This document shows, piece by piece, positions 1 through 5,971 of a stretch of DNA of 5,971 nt. Source of the DNA: Bordetella parapertussis (GTDB lineage: Bacteria; Pseudomonadota; Gammaproteobacteria; Burkholderiales; Burkholderiaceae). The stretch lies in contig CAMDLJ010000173.1 in assembly GCA_945901665.1 (NCBI GenBank), positions 1 through 5,971 of the forward strand, read 5' to 3'. The position numbers were made by a program, and so were the translations under genes. Under the pieces are notes generated by a model. It did not search any database and was not told the DNA's origin. It saw nothing but the letters and a program-made list of their open reading frames with translations. Every line of letters starts with the position of its first letter. Position 1 is the stretch's first letter.

Positions 1-911
1 ATGGGTATAGGATATTCAATCAATGACTTAGAGCGCCAGCTTCCCCGTGGCTGCCACTTCAGATCACCCCAGCCTTTGACGGGGAGACCCTGGCGATCAC
101 GCGCCTCGACATGCGCGTGAAGCGGCTCTGATTTGGCGTTGCGAATTTGAAAAGCCATCAACGTGCCGCCCTCCAACAAGTTGATGCCTAACCAGTCCCA
201 ACCCACGGCCCCTGGCATTAACAATTGACTTGACCATTCGTGGTCCAGCCACGCTTTTCCCTCAAGCAATTGCGTTTGCTTGCCCAACTGCACACTGGCA
301 TTCACTCGCAAAGGCGCGCGGCTGTAGTAAAAACTTGCTTGAATGGCTTGAGGACCTTTTTGCGACAAGCCATTTTCCCCGCGCAAAGTGGCAGGTTGCT
401 GTGTGGCCGCTTCAAATGTCATGCCAAAGCCATCCCCCAAAAAACGCCCCTCGTAAACTTCTGCAGTTGCCCCTTGCACACGGCGCAAATGCCAATCTTC
501 AAACTGCAAGTTGGTGTCGTGCGTTTCAGCACGCAAAGTTGTCCCATTCAGGCGCCCTGCAAGATTGGCATGCAAGAAAACATCCTGTTTAGCAACAGCT
601 AAAGCAGCGTGCGCAAAAAGCAATTGCTGGGGAGCAAGGCGGCTGGGGTTTTCAATCGCATGTTGGGTCCGACTGCGAAAAAAAGTCAGCTGAAACCCGA
701 TGGCTGTGGGCCCTTGCCCCAGCCACCCCGTCAAATACCACCATTCGGTGCGGTATTCAGGGTGCGCGCCGTAGTCCCTTGGAAACGTCAAGCGCCGAGG
801 TTTGACTTGGGGATAGAAAGTCTGGCCAGTGGTCGCCAGGCCGGACGGCCAAGGCGAGAAGCCTGCCAACCACAAGGCGGCTGTTTTGAGGGCATTGCGG
901 CGCGGATTCAC
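1..911 (-). CDS. AttH/CrtC-type lipocalin-like secreted protein (C-terminus cut by window edge)
   Basis: The frame stays open from the start to the left edge, so 303 residues are visible and the C-terminus is missing. The family (AttH component of AttEFGH-type ABC systems, related to carotenoid 1,2-hydratase CrtC) folds as two lipocalin-like barrels thought to bind or modify a hydrophobic ligand. Family landmarks seen are DYGAHPEYRTEWWYLTG (46-62), GLSQKG (181-186), FYYSR (194-198), WLDHEW (221-226), GWDW (237-240) and LMAFQIR (251-257). The N-terminus carries RRNALK (4-9), a hydrophobic stretch to about residue 19 and an Ala near 26, so it looks exported, perhaps by Tat; no lipobox Cys is present. 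I chose the GTG at 911-909 because GGTGA lies 5 nt upstream. A GTG at 920-918, overlapping the permease stop, is the alternative. The gene directly follows the permease and probably encodes the transporter's periplasmic partner. The family is sure; substrate and enzymatic activity are unknown, and a carotenoid role is not implied. Confidence 0.9.
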   Translation of the reverse strand, partial: MNPRRNALKTAALWLAGFSPWPSGLATTGQTFYPQVKPRRLTFPRDYGAHPEYRTEWWYLTGWLGQGPTAIGFQLTFFRSRTQHAIENPSRLAPQQLLFAHAALAVAKQDVFLHANLAGRLNGTTLRAETHDTNLQFEDWHLRRVQGATAEVYEGRFLGDGFGMTFEAATQQPATLRGENGLSQKGPQAIQASFYYSRAPLRVNASVQLGKQTQLLEGKAWLDHEWSSQLLMPGAVGWDWLGINLLEGGTLMAFQIRNAKSEPLHAHVEARDRQGLPVKGWGDLKWQPRGSWRSKSLIEYPIP

Positions 912-916
912 AAGAT

Positions 917-921
917 TCACC
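917..921 (-). promoter_or_regulatory. Ribosome binding site deciding the GTG start of the lipocalin-like gene
   Basis: GGTGA on the minus strand, 5 nt before the GTG at 911. It includes the TGA stop of the permease gene, so ribosomes finishing the permease could restart here. It favours GTG 911 over the in-frame GTG at 920, which has no clear Shine-Dalgarno sequence but would give a 4-nt GTGA overlap. Confidence 0.5.
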
Positions 922-3454
922 AATCTGCACGCAGGCTTTCAGCCAAGTGCTTGGGGTCGAGTCCTTGACGCGCTGCCCATCGCGCAGCCAGTACGCCTAT
1001 CGCCAATAACAAACCACTGATCAACGCCCACTCGCCCCATGAAAAATGGGTATTCATGGTCCAGTGAAAAGACTCTGGATTGACTTTGTGAATCAAAATC
1101 TGGCTGATCAAGCCCCCCAAAAAACTGGCCCATACGATAGTCAGCACCAACAACAAACCCACCTCCAATGAAACCAAGCGCCAGCGGTCTGACTCCGACA
1201 TGCCCAAATGCGCCAGGACACCAAATTCACGGCGGCGCAAAATCAGCTGGCCCGTGACGCCAGCGGCAACCGAAAACAGTGCGACAAACAAGGCGGCCGC
1301 TTCAAGGGCGTAAGTCATCGCAAAACTTCGGTCGAAAATTTTCAGTGATAGTTGCCGTATGTCGTTGGCACTGATCCATTTCAGGTGTGCCATCTCAGGC
1401 CCTAGGTTTTGCATCTGCGCAACTACTTTGGCAGGATCGGCACCATCTGCCAACCACACCGAAACACTGGAGCGCGAGCGGTCACCGGTCAATCCCTCGT
1501 AGTCGTGCGCGGACATCACCACCGTGCCGTGTTGTCGACCGTAATCTCTGAAAAGACCACCCACCCAGACCTTTTGTTGGCCCTGAGCGGTCAATGGCAA
1601 TGAGGCCTCTTGTCCTGCGCGCCAGCCATACAAATCCGCCATCGCCTCTGAACCAAACACCACCAATCGGCTTTGACCATCCAGCGGCGGCAACTTTGCT
1701 TGCCCCACCAAAGCAAGCGACTGCATAGGGTCCTGCAAATTCAAAGGCTTGGCTATCAAGACCACCTCAGGTCGGTCATAGGCCAAGCGCAGGCCTCTTT
1801 GCCGGCTGGCTTCAACCCGCTTGACTTCATCCACCGCGGCGATCACCTCTTGCATATTGGCATCAAAACCGGGCTGATCCAACATGTTTTGGCCACTGGT
1901 GTAAAGGTCAGCTGGAAGCACCATATTCAACCAATCTGAAACCGAGGTGCGAAAGCTGCTGACCATCACCATCATCGCCACAGTCAAGGAAAAAGCGGCA
2001 ACCGTTCCCGTTATCAAAGGCGTTGCCGCTGTCGGTGCTTGAGCCAGCCGCCAAACAGCCAATCGGAAAACAGCAGACACACGCAAATGCATGAGCGCTC
2101 TCGATAATTGGCCCCAAAGTTGGGACAACACCCAAGGAATGGCCAGAAGTCCCGCACAAAGCAAAGCGGCGATAGAACCGTAAGCTGCCCACGGTAATTC
2201 GTCTAAAGAGGGCATCAGAAGCAATCCCAATGAAAAACATATGGCGAAAAAGCTCCATTTCAAACTTGGTGGTGTCAACACCAGGGTTTCAGCTTGACCC
2301 GCCCGCAACACCGCCATGGGTTGACGCCAATTGATTTGCAACAAAGGCAGCCACGCCGAACCCAGGCCCATCAGCGTTGCAGAAAGAGCCAACAAAGCCA
2401 TGGCCATCCAATCAATCACCATCGGTGGTTGGCTGTTGGCAAAGTAATTGCCGCCCAGGTCACCGCCAAACCAATGCATCAAAACCGCTGCCAGCAAGAG
2501 GCCCATACCCACCCCCACGACACCGCCCAAAGCGCCAATCAAACCACCCTGCGCCCAGACAAACCGGCTTAACCAGGCCTCGCTTGCACCCAATACACCC
2601 AGCAATGCCAGTTCCGAGCGCTGCCGAACAATCGATAAATTGACAGCTGTGGACACCAAAAAACCACCCGTTAACAAAGCCACCATGGCCAATACAGAAA
2701 GGTTGACACGGTAGGCCCGCGAGAGCAATGACATGCGACGGTCTCGGTCTTGCGTGGCCACCATCTGAAGCGTTTCGGACTGCACCTCCAAGGCGGCTCT
2801 GAGGCCCAAAGGGGTTTGCCAGTCTTCAAGGCGAAGGTCTAATCGCGACACCGCGCCCAACCGCTTGAACGCCCATTGCGCACTGCCGATATCCATCACA
2901 CCGATAACCTGGGAGGCCGCGCCGGGCACTTCACCCGCCACAAGCAAAGAAACAAACTCAGGACCATGCTGTAAAACAATGTTGTCACCCACGCTCACAT
3001 TCAAGGCTTTTAAGGCAGCAGCAGATAAAAACAATGCCTTGGCGTTAAATAAATCTGTGGCGTTATCAGACAAGCTAGGCATCAAAGAAGATGAAACAAG
3101 CGCAGCCTTAAAAAAATCAAGGCCCAGGACCGTCAAGCGGTCGGTCCGAACGACCAGCACCGGACTCACGGCGCGTATGCCTAAGGCAGCTCGGCGGCTG
3201 TCCCAGACATCAATCTGCCGATCGTCGATGTCCCCCAAGGGCGCCATCAGTTGGGCCGAAGCTTGTCCATTCACCGTGTCCAATGCCTGCCCAAACGCGG
3301 CCAGAGCAGAGTGATTAACGGTATGGATGGCAACTGCCAGCATCACCCCGATGGCCACCATGATGAGTGCCACCAACCATCGAACCCATGCTTGAATGCA
3401 GGCGCCTTTGAGCAACCAAATAAACAGCAACTGATGACCCGTCAAGCTCTGCAA
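917..3454 (-). CDS. FtsX-type ABC transporter permease, duplicated (YbbP-like), 845 aa
   Basis: Inner-membrane permease of the MacB/FtsX/LolCDE class in its long form, where two FtsX modules are joined in one chain, as in E. coli YbbP (about 800 residues). The hydrophobic pattern suggests ten membrane segments: about 24-45, 252-275, 302-327, 348-372, 400-415, 422-445, 478-500, 719-738, 764-788 and 808-826. Two large extracytoplasmic regions lie between (about 46-250 and 501-715). Each FtsX module has the typical cytoplasmic loop: RQRSELALLGVLGAS (277-291) and RRREFGVLAHLGMS (740-753), likely coupling points for the ATPase. The frame has no early ATG. The TTG at 3454 has AGGG six nt upstream and overlaps the end of the ATPase gene by 13 nt; a TTG at 3445, overlapping its stop, is a weaker choice. 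Its neighbours indicate a dedicated ATPase before it and a lipocalin-like partner after it. The class moves lipids, lipoproteins or hydrophobic molecules from the membrane or works mechanically; the substrate here is unknown. Confidence 0.93.
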   Translation of the reverse strand: MQSLTGHQLLFIWLLKGACIQAWVRWLVALIMVAIGVMLAVAIHTVNHSALAAFGQALDTVNGQASAQLMAPLGDIDDRQIDVWDSRRAALGIRAVSPVLVVRTDRLTVLGLDFFKAALVSSSLMPSLSDNATDLFNAKALFLSAAALKALNVSVGDNIVLQHGPEFVSLLVAGEVPGAASQVIGVMDIGSAQWAFKRLGAVSRLDLRLEDWQTPLGLRAALEVQSETLQMVATQDRDRRMSLLSRAYRVNLSVLAMVALLTGGFLVSTAVNLSIVRQRSELALLGVLGASEAWLSRFVWAQGGLIGALGGVVGVGMGLLLAAVLMHWFGGDLGGNYFANSQPPMVIDWMAMALLALSATLMGLGSAWLPLLQINWRQPMAVLRAGQAETLVLTPPSLKWSFFAICFSLGLLLMPSLDELPWAAYGSIAALLCAGLLAIPWVLSQLWGQLSRALMHLRVSAVFRLAVWRLAQAPTAATPLITGTVAAFSLTVAMMVMVSSFRTSVSDWLNMVLPADLYTSGQNMLDQPGFDANMQEVIAAVDEVKRVEASRQRGLRLAYDRPEVVLIAKPLNLQDPMQSLALVGQAKLPPLDGQSRLVVFGSEAMADLYGWRAGQEASLPLTAQGQQKVWVGGLFRDYGRQHGTVVMSAHDYEGLTGDRSRSSVSVWLADGADPAKVVAQMQNLGPEMAHLKWISANDIRQLSLKIFDRSFAMTYALEAAALFVALFSVAAGVTGQLILRRREFGVLAHLGMSESDRWRLVSLEVGLLLVLTIVWASFLGGLISQILIHKVNPESFHWTMNTHFSWGEWALISGLLLAIGVLAARWAARQGLDPKHLAESLRADW

Positions 3455-4110
3455 ACCAAGCCCTGGGGTGTCAAGCGCAAAGATCTACCCATGGACCGCG
3501 CAGCATCGTCAGAGTGGGTCACCACAACCAGGCTGGTCTGCCTTGCCGTACACAAATTAATCAACAAGGCCAACGTGCTGGCCGCTGTCGCCGTGTCTAG
3601 ATTTCCAGTGGGCTCATCTGCAAACACCACTTTAGGTTGATGCACCAAGGCACGCGCCAAGGCCACGCGTTGTTGCTCACCACCCGACAAGCTTGCCGGC
3701 TGCGCATTCAGGCGTTTTTGTAACCCAAGGTCACAGAGCAAGGACTTTGCGGTTTCAGCGCAAGCTATTCCAGATTGCCCCCCCAACAAACAAGGCACCA
3801 TGACGTTTTGCAATGCAGACAAGTGCGGCAATAAATGAAAAGCTTGAAAAACAAAACCCATCTCGGACTGCCGACAAAACCGCTGACGTTCGGCTGACCA
3901 AGCCGAGGTGGGCTGGTCAGACCAATAAACTTCGCCGCTCCTAGGAACCTCCAAGCCCGCCATGATGTTGAGCAAGGTGGACTTGCCACAGCCCGAGGTG
4001 CCTTGGATCGCGACATGTTCGCCCAGCGCAAGCTCAAAGTTGAGGCCTTGAAAAAGCCAATCGTCAGACGAATAGGCATGCCCAACAGATAGAAGACGCA
4101 AAACAGACAT
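3442..4110 (-). CDS. ABC transporter ATP-binding protein, LolD/YbbA class, 222 aa
   Basis: Cytoplasmic ATPase that powers the adjacent FtsX-type permease. All ABC motifs are present and intact: Walker A GTSGCGKST (37-45), Q-loop GFVFQAFHLLPHL with Gln89, signature LSGGEQQR (141-148), Walker B VVFADEP (161-167, catalytic Glu166), D-loop GNLD (169-172) and switch His199 in VVVTHSDDAA. The length and the GFVFQ.FHLLP and DEPTGNLD wording are those of the LolD/MacB/FtsE/YbbA group. Within that group, pairing with a single long duplicated permease points to YbbA rather than LolD, which works with LolC and LolE. The ATG at 4110 gives the usual short N-terminus before the first beta strand, but no Shine-Dalgarno sequence lies before it, so the message may be leaderless or weakly initiated. 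It is the first gene of the transporter operon and overlaps the permease by 13 nt. The family is certain; the transported substrate is not known. Confidence 0.95.
   Translation of the reverse strand: MSVLRLLSVGHAYSSDDWLFQGLNFELALGEHVAIQGTSGCGKSTLLNIMAGLEVPRSGEVYWSDQPTSAWSAERQRFCRQSEMGFVFQAFHLLPHLSALQNVMVPCLLGGQSGIACAETAKSLLCDLGLQKRLNAQPASLSGGEQQRVALARALVHQPKVVFADEPTGNLDTATAASTLALLINLCTARQTSLVVVTHSDDAARSMGRSLRLTPQGLVCRA
3461..3464 (-). promoter_or_regulatory. Ribosome binding site for the TTG start of the permease
   Basis: AGGG on the minus strand inside the last codons of the ATPase gene, 6 nt before TTG 3454. It is the main reason to prefer this TTG over the later TTG codons at 3445 and 3430. 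Its position inside the upstream gene fits translational coupling of ATPase and permease. Confidence 0.45.
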
Positions 4111-4122
4111 AAATAAGTAATG

Positions 4123-4151
4123 AATTAATTATTGACCGGCTTTTTTGTAAA
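4123..4151 (-). promoter_or_regulatory. Possible promoter of the transporter operon (AT-rich)
   Basis: Just before the ATPase gene, the minus strand has TTTACA (4151-4146), a fair -35 match, followed after 17 nt by TTAATT (4128-4123), a poor -10 match. An AATAAT (4133-4128) matches a -10 box better, but its distance of 12 nt from TTTACA is wrong. The stretch around 4121-4135 is nearly palindromic, centred on AATTAATT, and is clearly more AT-rich than the flanking genes. This is a suggestion from position and composition only. Confidence 0.25.
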
Positions 4152-4233
4152 TACTTGACATGGATCTTCCCAATCTATGGATCGCATCAAATGGACATGG
4201 CCGAACCAATCTGCATCACTTTTTCCAGATCGC

Positions 4234-4446
4234 TCAATGTACCCGTGCACTTTGGTTTGAGGACACCAGTGCCCATTGCACCAAGGGCTTGTGAAATCGC
4301 CAATCCCAGCCTGGTGCACCTGCTTTGAAAAGTTCACCATCGACATCTTTGGAACGGGTCAATGCAAGATCCAAAGCTGCTTGATTATCAAGGTCAAACG
4401 GCTCCCTCGCTACGACTGGGTTATCCCCCTGAAGGTTCAACTGCAT
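4234..4446 (-). CDS. Possible small hypothetical protein, 70 aa, or gene remnant
   Basis: I do not recognise this product. Points in favour are an ATG with AGGA 7 nt upstream, an in-frame TAG six codons before the ATG that limits the start, and a believable acidic and Ala/Leu-rich composition in the first half (for example FDLDNQAALDLALTRSKDVD, residues 17-36). It starts 66 nt after the Coq7-like stop on the same strand. Against it are its short length, a C-terminal half rich in Trp and His that fades into non-descript sequence, and long open stretches in the two other minus frames. A +1 shift would continue it to the stop at 4125 and a -1 shift to the stop at 4187, so it could be the front of a longer gene broken by a frameshift. 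No signal peptide, membrane segment or known motif is visible. Confidence 0.3.
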   Translation of the reverse strand: MQLNLQGDNPVVAREPFDLDNQAALDLALTRSKDVDGELFKAGAPGWDWRFHKPLVQWALVSSNQSARVH

Positions 4447-4453
4447 GACAAGG

Positions 4454-4457
4454 TCCT
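4454..4457 (-). promoter_or_regulatory. Shine-Dalgarno-like AGGA before the small ORF
   Basis: AGGA on the minus strand, 7 nt before the ATG at 4446, partly overlapping an in-frame TAG (4458-4456). It is one of the clearer such sites in the window and the main support for the small ORF, though a four-base match can occur by chance. Confidence 0.3.
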
Positions 4458-4512
4458 AGCGCAAGCTGTGACCGATTGGGTGGTCGTGGGTTTCTCCCAA
4501 CAAAAAAATAGT

Positions 4513-5085
4513 TTAAATATGGCGACAAACTGCTACGGCATTGCGTGATCCCCAGGTGACCAATGCGCACCATATTCCCAGGAAAAAACCAGGCTTTAAA
4601 GATCCATATGCCACTGATGCTTCATCTCGGTGGATGATTTCATCAGCTTGGCAGGCTTGCAATGTTTGATGCAAACGGAAAAGCTCAGGATGCATTTTCA
4701 AATCTTGCAATTGCGCTTCGTAATGAAGGTCGACAAAGGTCTCGACAGACTCAATCGTCGCGTACACAGCCTTAGGGCCAAAGAGCGCTGGCAATGCACC
4801 TGTCAGAAAACCTGCCACCCTCCATACTGGTAACAATCGGCTGAAATGTTCTGGTGGTAACCATTCTTTAATCCGCAAAAGATGGATCTGCTCAGTTGCC
4901 AAATGGTGTTCAGCAAAATCCCGAAGTACAGAATCCCGAGTAAACATCAATATCCCTTTGTAAATGCACACGGCACCGACTTCACCGGCGTGATCTGTTC
5001 GCAAATCAGCAACCACTCCCGCTGGAAGTGGCTGACCGGCAAATTCAACGGGGGAATACACCCCAAGCTTTGCTGGCATTGGCAT
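4513..5085 (-). CDS. coq7: Demethoxyubiquinone hydroxylase family protein (Coq7-like diiron protein), 190 aa
   Basis: Coq7 is a membrane-associated carboxylate-bridged diiron monooxygenase that hydroxylates demethoxyubiquinone late in ubiquinone synthesis. All six expected iron ligands are visible: Glu35 (DHAGE), Glu65 and His68 (TEQIH), Glu115 (SVETF), Glu149 and His152 (DEIIH). Their spacing (30, 3, 47, 34, 3) is close to that of human COQ7 (30, 3, 49, 36, 3). The hydrophobic helix GFLTGALPALFG (92-103) and the C-terminal helix around 165-187 fit membrane attachment. The first motif reads LRTDHAGEVGAV, whereas the usual betaproteobacterial Coq7 has a MRVNHxGEVCAQ-like form, and the N-terminus is short. 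It may therefore be a divergent paralogue with a related but different substrate. The ATG at 5085 (or 5079) fits the family, but neither has a clear Shine-Dalgarno site. It follows msrA by 14 nt, probably in one operon. The family is confident; that it is the organism's main Coq7 is not certain. Confidence 0.9.
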   Translation of the reverse strand: MPMPAKLGVYSPVEFAGQPLPAGVVADLRTDHAGEVGAVCIYKGILMFTRDSVLRDFAEHHLATEQIHLLRIKEWLPPEHFSRLLPVWRVAGFLTGALPALFGPKAVYATIESVETFVDLHYEAQLQDLKMHPELFRLHQTLQACQADEIIHRDEASVAYGSLKPGFFLGIWCALVTWGSRNAVAVCRHI

Positions 5086-5099
5086 GTTGATGATTGATT

Positions 5100-5603
5100 T
5101 CAGTCAGTCTTTGAAGGCAACACCCAGTTTTTTCTGGGGAAATGACATGTATAGCCATCGGGGCGCTTTTCCAAATAATCTTGATGCTCTGGCTCAGCTT
5201 CCCAAAAATCACCCACTGGTTCTAATTCGGTCACAACTGGACCTGGCCAAAGGCCTGAAGCGTTGACATCGGCTATGGTCTTGATAGCTTCCAGACGCTG
5301 AATTTCGCTAGTGAAATAGATGGCTGAGCGATAGGACATACCCAGATCATTGCCTTGACGTCTGAGTGTCGTTGGATCATGTATTTGAAAGAAAAACTCC
5401 AGAATGCGTCTATAACTGACAACACTCTGGTCAAAGTAAATTTCTATAGCTTCGGCATGCGTACCATGATTCCGATAAGTGGCATTTTTCACATCTCCAC
5501 CGGTATACCCAACCCGAGTGCTTTTGACACCCGGTATTTTGCGGATCAGGTCTTGCATTCCCCAAAAACACCCACCCGCCAGCACAGCTCGTTCGTTTTG
5601 CAT
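5100..5603 (-). CDS. msrA: Peptide-methionine (S)-S-oxide reductase MsrA, 167 aa
   Basis: Cytosolic thiol-dependent repair enzyme that reduces the S-epimer of methionine sulfoxide in proteins and free methionine, with thioredoxin as the usual reductant. The catalytic motif GCFWG lies at 11-15 with nucleophile Cys12. It is followed by VGYTGG (31-36), [10 protein letters not shown] with acid Glu51 (49-58), [20 protein letters not shown] (75-94) and PEHQDYLEK (138-146). The C-terminal GYTCHFPR places Cys153 as the likely resolving cysteine, giving a two-Cys form without the longer glycine-rich CxxxxxC tail of the E. coli enzyme. Length and start are normal for the short form, although no strong Shine-Dalgarno site precedes the ATG. 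No MsrB domain is fused and no msrB lies in the window. It sits 14 nt after the DoxX-like gene and 14 nt before the Coq7-like gene, consistent with one redox-related transcript. Confidence 0.97.
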   Translation of the reverse strand: MQNERAVLAGGCFWGMQDLIRKIPGVKSTRVGYTGGDVKNATYRNHGTHAEAIEIYFDQSVVSYRRILEFFFQIHDPTTLRRQGNDLGMSYRSAIYFTSEIQRLEAIKTIADVNASGLWPGPVVTELEPVGDFWEAEPEHQDYLEKRPDGYTCHFPRKNWVLPSKTD

Positions 5604-5617
5604 ATCAAAGTCAGGCG

Positions 5618-5971
5618 CTATGCGATGTCATGGTTTTTCTTGACTGCCACAGCCCAATTTCCTCTTAATCCAAAATAGAGACCACCAGCCCATAATGAAA
5701 AATGCATGTAATCTGTCAATATGAATGTGAGTAAACTTTCCGGCTTTAAAACCGTCCAAATGATTCCGGTGACAACGCAGCACATCACGATACCGCTGAA
5801 GCGAGTGACCAAGTCGCCCAAAACAGCCAGAAAAGCGATGTCTCGTATTTTTGGAATTGTTCCCAATCCACCAGCCAAGAGTCCCAGCCCAGCAGCGACC
5901 TCGCCATAACAGACAAACCACCAAACCAGAGCAGGTATGCCCATTCCTTCTCCGACAGCAGGATCGAAAGG
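5618..5971 (-). CDS. DoxX-like small integral membrane protein (N-terminus cut by window edge)
   Basis: The frame is open to the right edge, so the start and probably the first membrane helix are outside; 117 residues are visible. An internal ATG at 5944 is unlikely to be the start because the preceding [12 protein letters not shown] residues match the loop after helix 1 in this family. Three hydrophobic segments remain, about 12-38, 46-75 and 91-104 of the visible part. The stretch [14 protein letters not shown] (22-35), with its buried Glu, and DLVTRFSG (53-60) resemble the conserved E..gGl.LllG and R..g features of DoxX. Relatives include the small subunit of archaeal thiosulfate:quinone oxidoreductase and a mycobacterial DoxX linked to oxidative stress defence, but many family members have no known role. 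It precedes msrA by 14 nt in the same direction. The membrane nature is confident; the DoxX assignment is moderate and the function is inferred from neighbours only. Confidence 0.65.
   Translation of the reverse strand, partial: PFDPAVGEGMGIPALVWWFVCYGEVAAGLGLLAGGLGTIPKIRDIAFLAVLGDLVTRFSGIVMCCVVTGIIWTVLKPESLLTFILTDYMHFSLWAGGLYFGLRGNWAVAVKKNHDIA

Larger units (their letters stand above)
4111..4512. other. 402-base gap without a recognised gene between the Coq7-like gene and the ATPase gene
   Basis: It holds a small minus-strand ORF (4446-4234, listed separately) and protein-like stretches in the other two minus frames: one open from 4346 to 4125 and one from 4333 to 4187. It ends in the AT-rich stretch before the ATPase gene. 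After the Coq7-like stop there is a run of T (minus strand, near 4502-4508), but no GC-rich hairpin before it, so I do not call a terminator. A short TGGG/CCCA stem with loop AGAAA lies just after the run and is too weak to matter. I see no tRNA, known small RNA, repeat or mobile-element end. It may mark the boundary between two transcription units. Confidence 0.6.

Noticed and set aside
230..602. Two overlapping plus-strand ORFs of 120 codons each
   Set aside because: Both are antisense to the lipocalin-like gene, whose frame carries clear family motifs across the same bases.
1908..2258. Minus-strand ORF of 116 codons in another frame of the permease
   Set aside because: It overlaps conserved permease membrane segments out of frame and resembles no known protein.
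2865..3314. Plus-strand ORF of 149 codons
   Set aside because: It lies antisense within the well-supported permease gene, has no family-like motif, and its Ser/Thr/Pro/Lys-rich text is typical of a reverse-strand shadow.
4490..4515. T-run after the Coq7-like stop as a rho-independent terminator
   Set aside because: No GC-rich hairpin precedes the T-run on the minus strand; the nearby TGGG/CCCA stem is short and lies on the wrong side.
4276..4548. Plus-strand ORF of 90 codons spanning the gap and the end of the Coq7-like gene
   Set aside because: It has no convincing ribosome site, runs antisense into a real gene and has an unremarkable composition; the minus-strand ORF there is the better candidate.
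5721..5909. Plus-strand ORF of 62 codons
   Set aside because: It is antisense to the DoxX-like membrane protein and is rich in Thr, Pro and Lys as expected for the reverse of a hydrophobic gene.
1..5971. CRISPR array, insertion sequence, prophage, tRNA or toxin-antitoxin system
   Set aside because: I found no regularly spaced repeats, transposase, integrase, inverted terminal repeats, tRNA-like cloverleaf or recognised toxin-antitoxin pair when reading both strands.

Overview
The window reads as ordinary chromosomal DNA of a betaproteobacterium, most likely order Burkholderiales and perhaps Comamonadaceae. This is inferred from the style of the proteins (a Coq7-like diiron protein, and an ABC ATPase / FtsX-type permease / AttH-lipocalin trio typical of that group) and from a moderate G+C content judged by eye. 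No species can be named. Every convincing gene lies on the minus strand, so the biological order runs from right to left. I see no rRNA, tRNA, CRISPR array, insertion sequence, phage gene or plasmid function.

Right part (5971 to 4513, minus strand): three closely packed genes. They are a DoxX-like small membrane protein cut by the right edge, the peptide methionine sulfoxide reductase MsrA, and a Coq7 / demethoxyubiquinone hydroxylase family diiron protein. Both gaps are 14 nt, so they look co-transcribed. All three fit a redox or quinone-linked theme: a membrane oxidoreductase accessory family, repair of oxidised methionine, and hydroxylation of a ubiquinone precursor.

Middle (4512 to 4111): about 400 bases without a recognisable gene. 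They hold one small ORF of 70 codons with a fair Shine-Dalgarno sequence, protein-like stretches in the other two minus frames, and an AT-rich stretch just before the next gene. It could be a small unknown gene, a frameshifted remnant, or the promoter/leader of the transporter operon.

Left part (4110 to 1, minus strand): an overlapping three-gene transporter cluster. It encodes a LolD/YbbA-class ATPase, an 845-residue YbbP-type permease with two FtsX modules, and a secreted AttH/CrtC-type lipocalin-like protein cut by the left edge. The ATPase and permease overlap by 13 nt, and the permease stop lies 5 nt from the preferred start of the lipocalin gene. The permease and lipocalin genes appear to use TTG and GTG starts, which suggests translational coupling. 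The likely job is ATP-driven movement of a lipid-like or hydrophobic compound out of the inner membrane, with the lipocalin-like protein binding or handling it in the periplasm. The substrate cannot be read from the sequence.
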